From NCBI GenBank assembly GCA_025056215.1, contig JANWWC010000003.1:124001-188000 (forward strand): a stretch of DNA of 64,000 nucleotides, given 5' to 3'. Position numbers and translations under genes: made by a program. Below the pieces are notes generated by a model. It was not told the origin of the DNA. It did no database searches and saw nothing but the letters and a program-made list of their open reading frames with translations. Below are positions 10,248 through 17,571 of the stretch, piece by piece (positions within the stretch are counted from its first letter, which is position 1; each line of letters starts with the position of its first letter). The DNA is from Cytophagales bacterium. Its GTDB lineage: Bacteria; Bacteroidota; Bacteroidia; Cytophagales; Flammeovirgaceae.

Positions 10248-10631
10248 TTATTTTTCAATTACACAAAACTCAAAAGGTAACTTCACATCATTTTCGAAAA
10301 ATTCGCCAAATTCGAGCATATCAATATCGCCTTCCTCGTAAAACCAATATACTTTGGCTTTGCCTTTTCCTGCAAGCACATAAGCTTCTAATTTTTTAAG
10401 AATTTCTAACAAGCATTTAGAAGAACTTGTGTTAAAATAAGACATTCTGAAATTTACTTTGATATTCCGATGAGGCGTTTTAAGATACTCGTCTATCCAA
10501 CGATAAACAGGCTCATACACCTTGATAGCGTGTTCTGGATAAGATTCTCCAGAAAAATTCAATTCGTTTGACTCTACGTCAAAATAAATTTCAGGAATGT
10601 AAATCTGACCTTTGAGTGAAAAATCCTCCAT
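10248..10631 (-). CDS. SiaC-like (DUF1987) regulatory phosphoprotein
   Basis: A 127-residue protein matching the DUF1987/SiaC family along its length: IPEIYFDVESNELNFSGES at the N-terminus, a central YFNTSSSKCLLEILKKLE and a C-terminal WFYEEGDIDMLEFGEFF. In Pseudomonas, SiaC is controlled by a kinase (SiaB) and PP2C-type phosphatase (SiaA) and activates the diguanylate cyclase SiaD; the phosphorylated residue lies in the conserved NTSS segment, which is kept here. None of those partners is in this window, so the partner set is unknown. A consensus promoter lies upstream at 10662-10691 on the same strand. The gene abuts the convergent peptidase gene with no spacer. Family call strong; the link to cyclic-di-GMP is inference from the family. 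Confidence 0.85.
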   Translation of the reverse strand: MEDFSLKGQIYIPEIYFDVESNELNFSGESYPEHAIKVYEPVYRWIDEYLKTPHRNIKVNFRMSYFNTSSSKCLLEILKKLEAYVLAGKGKAKVYWFYEEGDIDMLEFGEFFENDVKLPFEFCVIEK

Positions 10632-10661
10632 ACACGAAAATCTACTAAATTTTGTATGCTA

Positions 10662-10691
10662 CAAATCTAACAACTCTCTTGAAGAAATCAA
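10662..10691 (-). promoter_or_regulatory. Consensus Bacteroidota promoter for the SiaC-like gene
   Basis: Read on the minus strand: TTG (10691-10689), 19 bases, then TAGATTTG (10669-10662). Both elements and spacing match the TTG-N19-TAnnTTTG consensus. The start codon lies about 30 bases further on. Confidence 0.75.
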
Positions 10692-10754
10692 CAATTCACA
10701 CACGTAACAGTTTGATAAGCTTATACAGAAAAGTGCTAAAAAATGTAAAACATC

Positions 10755-10784
10755 TTGCTCACTTTAAAGTTTTTTATAGCTTTG
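10755..10784 (+). promoter_or_regulatory. Consensus Bacteroidota promoter for acpP
   Basis: TTG at 10755-10757, 19 bases, then TAGCTTTG at 10777-10784. This is a full match to the TTG-N19-TAnnTTTG consensus, facing away from the SiaC-like promoter. It implies an unusually long leader of about 130 bases before acpP. Confidence 0.8.
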
Positions 10785-10918
10785 CAACAACAAACCTAAA
10801 AAACGTTTGGCGACAATTGAAATGAAAAAATAGTCAAAAAGATTTAGTTTTTTTTTATTGGAATTTCAGTTTCGAAATTTATTTATTTGCAAAGTTTAAT
10901 AATTAAACAATAAGAACA

Positions 10919-11155
10919 ATGTCAGACATCTCAGCAAAAGTTAAGAAAATTATTGTCGAAAAGCTTGGTGTAGAAGAATCGGCTGTTACACCAGATGCAA
11001 GTTTCACTAACGACTTAGGCGCTGATTCGCTTGATACCGTTGAATTGATTATGGAATTTGAAAAAGAGTTCAACATATCTATTCCGGATGACCAAGCTGA
11101 AAGCATTACTACGGTAGGGCAAGCGATTGCCTACTTACAGCAACATGTAAAATAA
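10919..11155 (+). CDS. acpP: Acyl carrier protein
   Basis: A 78-residue acidic helical protein that carries growing acyl chains during fatty acid synthesis in the cytoplasm. The phosphopantetheine attachment site is the DSL motif in [15 protein letters not shown], Ser37. Length and the closing segment ([13 protein letters not shown]) are typical of AcpP. It is followed by a hairpin with a T-rich tail and then fabF 107 bases downstream, the classical acpP-fabF order. A perfect consensus promoter precedes the long leader. The hairpin between the two genes probably lets acpP be made in excess over fabF; that is inference from its position. Nothing unusual in the protein. Confidence 0.97.
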   Translation: MSDISAKVKKIIVEKLGVEESAVTPDASFTNDLGADSLDTVELIMEFEKEFNISIPDDQAESITTVGQAIAYLQQHVK

Positions 11156-11181
11156 AAAAATGAACTTAGGTTATTCGACAT

Positions 11182-11227
11182 ACCTGCAAGCACAATTGAG
11201 TTGGGTTTGCAGGTTGTTGTTTTTTTA
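11182..11227 (+). terminator. Intrinsic terminator or attenuator between acpP and fabF
   Basis: ACCTGCAA (11182-11189) pairs with TTGCAGGT (11207-11214) around a 17-base loop and is followed by TGTTGTTTTTTT. The loop is large, so partial read-through into fabF is plausible. Confidence 0.6.
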
Positions 11228-11262
11228 ATTTTTACCTTGTTAAGCTAACACATTTCATCACT

Positions 11263-12519
11263 ATGAAAAAGCTAAGAAGAGTTGTTGTTACAGGAATGGG
11301 AGCCCTCACTCCTATTGGAAATAATCTACCCGATTACTGGGAAAATCTAGAAAAGGGAGTAAGCGGAGCTGCACCTATTACAAAGTTCAACGCTGAAAAA
11401 TTTAAAACCCGGTTCGCTTGTGAAATAAAAAATTTGGACGTCTCTCAGTACATCGATAAAAAAGAAATTCGTAAAATGGACCCAGTGGTGCATTATGCTC
11501 TCATCACCGCTGATGAAGCTATGAAAATGTCGGGTCTTGACTTAGAAAAAATCAATAAAGAGCGAGTAGGCGTCATTTGGGGATCGGGTATCGGAGGAAT
11601 CACTACCTTTCAACAAGAAGTACTTGAGTTTGCAAAAGGAGACGGAACACCTAGATTCAACCCGTTTTTTGTGCCCAAGATGATTATTGATATGACTTGC
11701 GGAATGATTTCCATGAAATATGGATTTATGGGTCCTAATTTTTCGGTTGTATCTGCCTGTGCCACCTCTACGCATGCGCTTATCGATGCTTTTTATTACA
11801 TCCGTTGGGGGAAAGCCGAAATTATCGTTTCAGGAGGGTCTGAAGCTACTGTAAATGAATCAGGCATAGGAGGCTTTAATGCGCTTAAGGCTCTTTCTGA
11901 GAGAAACGATTCTCCTCAAACAGCATCTCGCCCCTTCGATGCAGATCGAGATGGATTCGTGCTCGGAGAAGGAGCTGGATGTCTAATTTTAGAAGAATAC
12001 GAACACGCCAAAGCAAGAGGAGCTAAAATTTATGCCGAAATTGTAGGAGGAGGAGCCACCGCCGACGCCTACCACATGACAGCTCCTCATCCCGAAGGAC
12101 TCGGAGCGCGCAACGTCATGAAAGAAGCTTTAGCCGATGCAGAACTTTCCCCCGATAAGATTGACTACATCAATGTACACGGAACTTCTACTCCATTAGG
12201 CGATATTGCAGAACTCAAAGCAATTCAAGCGCTCTTTGGAGAACATGCCTATCGCATGAACATCAGTTCTACCAAATCTATGACAGGTCATTTACTCGGA
12301 GCCGCTGGAGCAGTAGAAGCGCTCGCTTGTATTTTAGCAGTTTATAAAGATATAGTTCCTCCTACTATCAACCAATTCAAATTAGACCCTAACATAGATC
12401 CGCGCCTCAACCTTACCCCTAATGTCGCCCAAAAAAGAAAAGTAAACTATGCACTCAGCAATACATTTGGATTTGGAGGACACAACGCTTCTATTGTTCT
12501 TAAAAAATTTGAAGATTAA
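11263..12519 (+). CDS. fabF: Beta-ketoacyl-ACP synthase II
   Basis: A 418-residue condensing enzyme that extends acyl-ACP with malonyl-ACP. The nucleophile Cys166 sits in VVSACATSTHA; the two active-site histidines are in NVHGTSTPLGD and STKSMTGHLLGAAGA, and the closing glycine-rich loop is NTFGFGGHNAS. All elements of the thiolase fold are in place and the length is normal for FabF. It lies just downstream of acpP, matching the conserved fab gene order. ATG at 11263 gives MKKLRRVVVTGMG, the standard N-terminus. Ends 10 bases before the convergent yraN. Confidence 0.97.
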   Translation: MKKLRRVVVTGMGALTPIGNNLPDYWENLEKGVSGAAPITKFNAEKFKTRFACEIKNLDVSQYIDKKEIRKMDPVVHYALITADEAMKMSGLDLEKINKERVGVIWGSGIGGITTFQQEVLEFAKGDGTPRFNPFFVPKMIIDMTCGMISMKYGFMGPNFSVVSACATSTHALIDAFYYIRWGKAEIIVSGGSEATVNESGIGGFNALKALSERNDSPQTASRPFDADRDGFVLGEGAGCLILEEYEHAKARGAKIYAEIVGGGATADAYHMTAPHPEGLGARNVMKEALADAELSPDKIDYINVHGTSTPLGDIAELKAIQALFGEHAYRMNISSTKSMTGHLLGAAGAVEALACILAVYKDIVPPTINQFKLDPNIDPRLNLTPNVAQKRKVNYALSNTFGFGGHNASIVLKKFED

Positions 12520-12529
12520 TTTTGATGCA

Positions 12530-12883
12530 CTACAGAAAAACATCTTCTAAATGTTCAATTTGGTAGGTGTTTTTCTTTTTTAAAATGCTGATGATATCAA
12601 ACCTGAAAAAAACTTTTTCTGTTAATAAAGATACATAATGCTCCGCTGCTTGTTTGAGTTGCATTATTTTGCGTTTTGTAACAAACTCCTCTGGTTCTCC
12701 AAAGCGAACAGAAGTGCGAAGCTTTACTTCTACAAACACTAAAACATTATCTTTTTGAGCGATAATATCTACTTCTGCGCGCTTGTATCGGAAGTTTTTT
12801 TCTTTGATGGAATAGCCTTTTTGTTCGAGAAAATCGCATGCAATCCTTTCTCCTTCCTTACCCAAAAAGTAATTGCGAAGCAT
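12530..12883 (-). CDS. YraN / UPF0102 family predicted nuclease-fold protein
   Basis: A 117-residue protein of the UPF0102 (YraN) family. The hallmark GKEGERIACDFLEQKGY at the N-terminus is followed by NFRYKRAEVDIIA and LVFVEVKLR, giving the D...E-x-K arrangement of the PD-(D/E)XK nuclease fold, then the FVTKRKIMQLKQAAEHYV helix. The cellular role of the family is not settled; it is usually placed near DNA processing or ribosome-maturation genes. Here it lies between fabF and a small membrane protein, with which it shares strand and a five-base gap, so the two are probably co-transcribed. Confidence 0.9.
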   Translation of the reverse strand: MLRNYFLGKEGERIACDFLEQKGYSIKEKNFRYKRAEVDIIAQKDNVLVFVEVKLRTSVRFGEPEEFVTKRKIMQLKQAAEHYVSLLTEKVFFRFDIISILKKKNTYQIEHLEDVFL

Positions 12884-12888
12884 TAACT

Positions 12889-13110
12889 TTATTTGATAAG
12901 AGGGAGTTCTGAATTGAGTTGAGAAGATTTATTTTCGCAGAACTCTGGCGACTTTCCACATAATCCACAAATTTCTCCATTCTGATTTAAGAGCGGATTT
13001 TGAGAAGCACATGTGCCTCTGAAATGCCCATCTTTTAAAAAGATTAAACGAACTGAAAGCATAAAGAAGAAAAAAGCAAATACGCCAATAGCAAGCAAAA
13101 AGGTCGTCAT
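12889..13110 (-). CDS. Small Cys-rich single-pass membrane protein (NqrM-like)
   Basis: A 73-residue protein: one hydrophobic helix (TTFLLAIGVFAFFFFMLSV) then a short soluble tail with four cysteines (Cys34 in FRGTCASQNP, Cys48 and Cys51 in CGLCG, Cys58). The layout resembles NqrM (DUF539), a small membrane protein with a conserved Cys cluster that helps mature the Na+-pumping NADH:quinone reductase, but identity is too low to call by eye, and nqr genes are not in view. The frame is open to 13233, yet the ATG at 13110 is the only start that places the helix at the N-terminus. Co-oriented with yraN. Metal binding by the Cys tail is inference. Confidence 0.6.
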   Translation of the reverse strand: MTTFLLAIGVFAFFFFMLSVRLIFLKDGHFRGTCASQNPLLNQNGEICGLCGKSPEFCENKSSQLNSELPLIK

Positions 13111-13187
13111 AACAGTAAGATTTTTTAAAAGAACAAAATTTAGATTTGTAATGTTTCCTAAAAATAAAAAAGATTTCTGAAAATTAG

Positions 13188-13195
13188 TACATTTG
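13188..13195 (+). promoter_or_regulatory. -7 motif ahead of the NUDIX gene
   Basis: TACATTTG matches TAnnTTTG; the -33 TTG is absent at the right distance. Predicted leader to the ATG at 13219 is about 17 bases. Confidence 0.4.
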
Positions 13196-13218
13196 CAATT
13201 TGTAAAAAATAACCTCAT

Positions 13219-13617
13219 ATGCCAACTATTCATGTTGTTTGTGCGGTCATTATCGATGAAAACAAAAAAATATTAGCTTTGCAACGCGGTCCTCATAAAC
13301 CTCCTGCCTACAAGTGGGAATTTCCAGGTGGAAAAATTGAACCTAACGAATCAGAAATTAATGCCATTCGCAGAGAAATCCGAGAAGAACTCCATTTAGA
13401 AATACAACCTATGAAACGATTAAAACCTTCCGTTCAACATACCGGCCTTAAAACGATTCGCTTAATCCCTTTTGCATGCCGCATTCGAGGAGGTACTCTT
13501 ACCCTTACAGAACATTCTGATTTTAAATGGATAGAAGCCGACAAGCTTCATACGCTCGATTGGGCAATAGCCGATTTGCCAATTGTACACGAAATTCAAA
13601 ATATGCTTAAAAGCTAA
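13219..13617 (+). CDS. NUDIX hydrolase, MutT-like (probable 8-oxo-dGTP diphosphatase)
   Basis: A 132-residue NUDIX hydrolase. The NUDIX box runs from Gly38 to about residue 61: G-x5-E44-x7-R52-E53-x2-E56-E57, with His in place of the usual glycine near the end. Upstream WEFPGGK is the MutT signature. Such enzymes hydrolyse oxidised dGTP to the monophosphate to prevent mutations. Size fits MutT and there is no extra domain. It is followed 15 bases later by the GT-C/kinase fusion gene in the same direction and could be the first gene of that operon, although a functional link is not obvious. Substrate assignment is by similarity only. Confidence 0.88.
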   Translation: MPTIHVVCAVIIDENKKILALQRGPHKPPAYKWEFPGGKIEPNESEINAIRREIREELHLEIQPMKRLKPSVQHTGLKTIRLIPFACRIRGGTLTLTEHSDFKWIEADKLHTLDWAIADLPIVHEIQNMLKS

Positions 13618-13632
13618 AAAATTTCTTCTTCA

Positions 13633-15771
13633 ATGAAAACTAATTTTTTATATAATCCTAAAACCCAACAACTCAAAATCAAAGGATTAGGGCTTCGTTC
13701 TCCTCTTTTTTGGGGTGGAGCAATTTTTAAGATATTGCTTTCAACTAGTTTTGCGTCGACTTATCTTACAGAACTGTTCATTCCCTTTGTAAATTATTTT
13801 ATCAGTTCTGGTTTCGAAAATCCTTACACACACTTTTATGAAATAGGGCAAACGGAAAAGTTCCCTTACCCAGCGATGATGCTTTATGCGCTTGTGGGAG
13901 CGCGCTCTTTAATCCCTTTTTCTTTAGAATCTTTGTCAGTTCTCGACCTTGTGTTGTATCGAATCCCGCTGTTAGCTGCAGATTTCGTGATTCTTATTAT
14001 TTTGCTCCGTTGGCTTAGCACCCAAAGAATTTGGGTATTTATACTGTATTGGCTTTCTCCTATTATAGTGTATATCAATTATTTACATGGACAATTAGAT
14101 ATCATTCCTACTGCTTTTCTGTTTATTTCGCTATATTTTCTTTTCAAACATTACATTTCTGCCTCCATTATATTTCTCACCTTAGGGATTAGCTCCAAAA
14201 CCCACCTCTTGTTGGCACTCCCTTTCTATGCTGCTTATTTGCTTACCCTCCCCGAAAAACAAAAGAATATTCTAAAGCTAAGTTTAATAGTGCCCATAGG
14301 TTTTTGCATTATCAATCTTCCGTTTTTATGGGAAAAATCTTTTTGGGTTACAATATTTCTCAACAAAGAGCAAGCTAAGTTGTTCGATTTGCACTATGTC
14401 TTTACAGGAGGCTTGTTTTTATATATCGCACCTGCTGTCATCTTCGGACTCATTATCCAATGTTTTTCATATCGTTTTTTTCATAAAGATTTATTCATGA
14501 TGTTTCTGGGCTTTGCTTTTGGACTTATTACTGTATTTATTCCGCCTATGCCCGGATGGTATTTGTGGGTAGTTCCTTTTTTGATCTACTTTTATCTTAA
14601 ACAAATTCAAAGAGCTAATCTGATTTTTTGGCTATTACCTATCTTTTATTTTCTCTATTTTGGCCTTATTCCTGACTCTGATTACGCTAAATTGTGGGTC
14701 TGGACAACCCAAAAATCTGACTTTACTCTGTTTGCATGGCTAAAAGAACAACATATTAATGCAGAAAGAGCCTTAAATTTAGTCTTTACCTTGCTACAAA
14801 CTTCTTTATTATTAAACTGCGTGATTATTTATCGAAAAGGAGTTCAGGTAAATACTCAATATAAAATTTTGTATCAACCATTTTTAATAGGGTTAGGAGG
14901 CGACTCTGGAGCGGGAAAAAGTACTCTATCCGGACTTATTGAAGACTTATTTGGAAAAGAAAACACTGTCGTGGTGCGCGGAGACGATATGCACAAATGG
15001 GAAAGAGGACACGAGAAATGGCGAGAATTTACACATCTCAACCCCAAAGCTAATCTCTTGCACAACGACTTGCGCCATACTCTCACACTCAAAAAAGGAG
15101 AAAAAATCCAACGGCGCCATTACGACCATAACACAGGAAAATTTACTTCTCCTATTCATACACAAGCCAAAAGAGTGATTATTTTTGAAGGATTACATCC
15201 TTTCTTTTTGGCTGGCATGCGAAACGCATACGATTTAAAAATATTTGTCAAACCAGAAGAACAGTTACGCCAACACTGGAAAATTATTCGCGATACAAAA
15301 AAGCGAGGTTATTCGCGCGAAAAAGTAATGCAGCAAATTATCAGTCGCCAAGAAGACGCTGAAAAATATATCCAATCTCAGGAGAAATATGCCGATATCG
15401 TAATAATGCTTTCCAATAAAACACCTATAGAAGACATCGGAAACGAACAAATTCAAACTGATGAGTTTCTCAAACTCAAGTTTGAGAATTTAGTAGATGT
15501 AGAACCTATCCTCACTCTTTTAGGAGAAATAAAAGACTTTGAAATCAAACATTATTATAGCGAAAAAGACGATTATCAATTTTTAGAGTGCTATGGAAAT
15601 CTAAATACTCAAACCATTGAAGAATTAGCAGAAAAATTGGTGCCAGAAGCACAAGACGTTCAGCTTCAACCTCCTCGTTGGCAAGAGAATTACAACGGAT
15701 TCATACAGGTGTTTTTGCTGTATTATATTTTTTACAAAATGAAACTGGAATCGTATGAACTTCAAAAATGA
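13633..15771 (+). CDS. Fusion: GT-C-like polytopic membrane domain plus uridine-kinase-like P-loop kinase
   Basis: A 712-residue protein with two unlike halves. Residues about 20-405 are a polytopic membrane region of roughly ten helices with the look of GT-C/GT87 glycosyltransferases, including the conserved-type segment NYLHGQLDIIPTAFLF, where His-Gly-Gln-x-Asp is typical of such proteins. From about residue 415 a P-loop GDSGAGKST (423-431) begins a kinase domain of the uridine kinase/phosphoribulokinase family, followed by VVVRGDDMHKWERGH, RRHYDHNTGKF and VIIFEGLHPFF, the expected order. The target of phosphorylation cannot be read. The gene overlaps the class II aldolase gene by 17 bases and is 15 bases after the NUDIX gene. 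I infer a lipid- or glycan-linked polyol or sugar phosphate pathway. No internal frameshift seen, so the fusion looks genuine. Confidence 0.75.
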   Translation: MKTNFLYNPKTQQLKIKGLGLRSPLFWGGAIFKILLSTSFASTYLTELFIPFVNYFISSGFENPYTHFYEIGQTEKFPYPAMMLYALVGARSLIPFSLESLSVLDLVLYRIPLLAADFVILIILLRWLSTQRIWVFILYWLSPIIVYINYLHGQLDIIPTAFLFISLYFLFKHYISASIIFLTLGISSKTHLLLALPFYAAYLLTLPEKQKNILKLSLIVPIGFCIINLPFLWEKSFWVTIFLNKEQAKLFDLHYVFTGGLFLYIAPAVIFGLIIQCFSYRFFHKDLFMMFLGFAFGLITVFIPPMPGWYLWVVPFLIYFYLKQIQRANLIFWLLPIFYFLYFGLIPDSDYAKLWVWTTQKSDFTLFAWLKEQHINAERALNLVFTLLQTSLLLNCVIIYRKGVQVNTQYKILYQPFLIGLGGDSGAGKSTLSGLIEDLFGKENTVVVRGDDMHKWERGHEKWREFTHLNPKANLLHNDLRHTLTLKKGEKIQRRHYDHNTGKFTSPIHTQAKRVIIFEGLHPFFLAGMRNAYDLKIFVKPEEQLRQHWKIIRDTKKRGYSREKVMQQIISRQEDAEKYIQSQEKYADIVIMLSNKTPIEDIGNEQIQTDEFLKLKFENLVDVEPILTLLGEIKDFEIKHYYSEKDDYQFLECYGNLNTQTIEELAEKLVPEAQDVQLQPPRWQENYNGFIQVFLLYYIFYKMKLESYELQK

Positions 15772-16804
15772 ACTTTGGGCTTTCGCAAAAATGTCTACCC
15801 AAATTGGCAATTCACCCGACTTAGTGCAAGGCGGAGGGGGAAACACATCCGTAAAATTTTCTGACACACTTATGGCAATCAAAGCTTCGGGATTCGAACT
15901 TAGAGAGGTGACTCTTACATCAGGATATGCAGTTGTCAATTACCAAAATATTGCTCGATATTTTTCGCAAAACATTTCTGAATATCCTCAAAACGTTAAT
16001 TTAGACGATTATACTGCTAATTTCGTAAAACAACAAGCTATTGCTTGGGAAGGACTCCCTATCCAACGCCCCTCTATGGAAACGGGGTTTCATTCCGTAT
16101 TAGACAAATACGTACTTCATACGCATTCTGTTTATGCTAATATCCTAAATTGCAGCACTCAAGCTCAAGAACTTATTCAGAAGCTATTTGAGGGGAGCCC
16201 TTATGTGCCTTTGTTCGTTCCCTATCAAAATCCAGGTTTTTTTATTTCTCGAAAAATTCGGGAACTAGTTGATAAATATAAAAGAGAACATCAACATTTT
16301 CCGGAATTTATTTTTTTAGAAAACCATGGGTTAATTGTATCAGCGCCTGAAGCAGAGAAGTGCCTTCAGCTAGATAATTGGATAAATGAGCGCATCAAAA
16401 CCTTTCTGAAACTGTCTCCTTATCCTGCTATTAAACTTCTGCCTAAAACAGAAAATAGCTTTGAAGATGGAGGAACGTTTATCGAAAATTTTATAACTCA
16501 TTGCGGAATTTCAGAAGATTACTTTGAACAAGTATTGTTCCCCGACCAAACTGTTTACTTTAGCGGAAACATCAGTTTTTCCTCTCAGGATCCTAAAAAA
16601 ATTCATATCGCAAACAAAAAAGTAGAAATTCGCGCTAATCCAAGAGAGGCACTTACCATTTTGCAAACTCTAACAGCTTACTTGTATATCCGCTCTGAGA
16701 TGATGCGCTTAGGGTTTACTCCTAAATTCATCAGCCAAGCCGATATGGAATACATTAATAACATGGAATCTGAAAAATTTAGAAAATCAAAAGTACAATC
16801 ATGA
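15755..16804 (+). CDS. Class II aldolase/adducin-family protein
   Basis: A 349-residue protein related to class II (zinc) aldolases such as L-ribulose-phosphate epimerase and the aldolase half of rhamnulose-phosphate fusion proteins. Visible features: the substrate-phosphate loop QGGGGNTSVK near residue 26, the metal-site histidines in VLHTHSVYANIL, and LENHGLIVSAP. The C-terminal hundred residues extend past the minimal aldolase and end in a helical tail. Reaction unknown: retro-aldol cleavage or epimerisation of a sugar phosphate are the family choices. Start ATG 15755 lies inside the fusion gene, and its own end overlaps the next gene by four bases (ATGA), so the three proteins are translationally coupled and probably act in one pathway. 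Confidence 0.8.
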   Translation: MNFKNELWAFAKMSTQIGNSPDLVQGGGGNTSVKFSDTLMAIKASGFELREVTLTSGYAVVNYQNIARYFSQNISEYPQNVNLDDYTANFVKQQAIAWEGLPIQRPSMETGFHSVLDKYVLHTHSVYANILNCSTQAQELIQKLFEGSPYVPLFVPYQNPGFFISRKIRELVDKYKREHQHFPEFIFLENHGLIVSAPEAEKCLQLDNWINERIKTFLKLSPYPAIKLLPKTENSFEDGGTFIENFITHCGISEDYFEQVLFPDQTVYFSGNISFSSQDPKKIHIANKKVEIRANPREALTILQTLTAYLYIRSEMMRLGFTPKFISQADMEYINNMESEKFRKSKVQS

Positions 16805-17571
16805 AAATTATCATTCCAATGTCAGGTCTAGGTTCTCGTTTTGTAAAAGCGGGGTACGCCTATCCTAAACCTCTTATCGAAGTACATGGCAAACCTATTA
16901 TAGAGTACGTTATCCGACTTTTTCCGGGCGAAAAAGATTTTATTTTTATTTGCCGTAACGAACACTTGGAAACAACTCATATGCGCCAAACATTAGAGCG
17001 CCTGATGCCAAGCGGTAAAATCGTTGGAATTCCAGGACATAAACTAGGTCCTAACTATGCCGTGCTTCAGGTACAACATTTAATTGATGATAATGAGCCT
17101 GTAATTGTAAATTATTGCGATTATTACATGAACTGGGATTATATAGACTTCAAAAAAACAGTTCTCCAAAACGGATGTGATGGCGCAATTCCTTGTTATA
17201 CAGGATTTCATCCGCATTTGCTGCACGCTCATAATTTTTATGCTGGTTGCAACATCGATGAGAATCAATACCTTCTCGAAATACGAGAAAAATACAGTTT
17301 CACAGAAGATAAAACAAAATCGAACCATTCTGTCGGAATGTACTACTTTGCTAAAGGAACTTACATCAAAAAGTATTTCAAACAACAAATCGATCAGAAT
17401 GTCTCGCTCAACGGAGAATTTTATACAAGTTTAGTCTATAATCTCCTTGTTCAAGCTGGATTAAAAATCTATGTGTACAACAAGATATCTCATTTTTGCC
17501 AGTGGGGAACCCCAGAAGATTTACAAGAGTATCTTTACTGGTCAGGAATTTTTGAGCATTTGAAGTTATAG
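16801..17571 (+). CDS. Sugar-phosphate nucleotidyltransferase-like protein
   Basis: A 256-residue protein beginning with a nucleotidyltransferase signature: IIPMSGLGSRFVKAGYAYPKPLIEVHGKPIIEYVI contains the G-x-G-x-R and PKPL.. elements that bind NTP. Asp pairs that would bind magnesium include NYCDYYMNW. By family it would join a sugar or polyol phosphate to a nucleotide for glycan synthesis, as seen in capsule clusters. It closes an overlapping unit with the class II aldolase and the GT-C/kinase fusion, suggesting aldolase makes a sugar, kinase phosphorylates it, this enzyme activates it, and the GT-C domain transfers it. That order is inference. Its 3' end overlaps the convergent M20 gene by six bases. 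Confidence 0.8.
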   Translation: MKIIIPMSGLGSRFVKAGYAYPKPLIEVHGKPIIEYVIRLFPGEKDFIFICRNEHLETTHMRQTLERLMPSGKIVGIPGHKLGPNYAVLQVQHLIDDNEPVIVNYCDYYMNWDYIDFKKTVLQNGCDGAIPCYTGFHPHLLHAHNFYAGCNIDENQYLLEIREKYSFTEDKTKSNHSVGMYYFAKGTYIKKYFKQQIDQNVSLNGEFYTSLVYNLLVQAGLKIYVYNKISHFCQWGTPEDLQEYLYWSGIFEHLKL

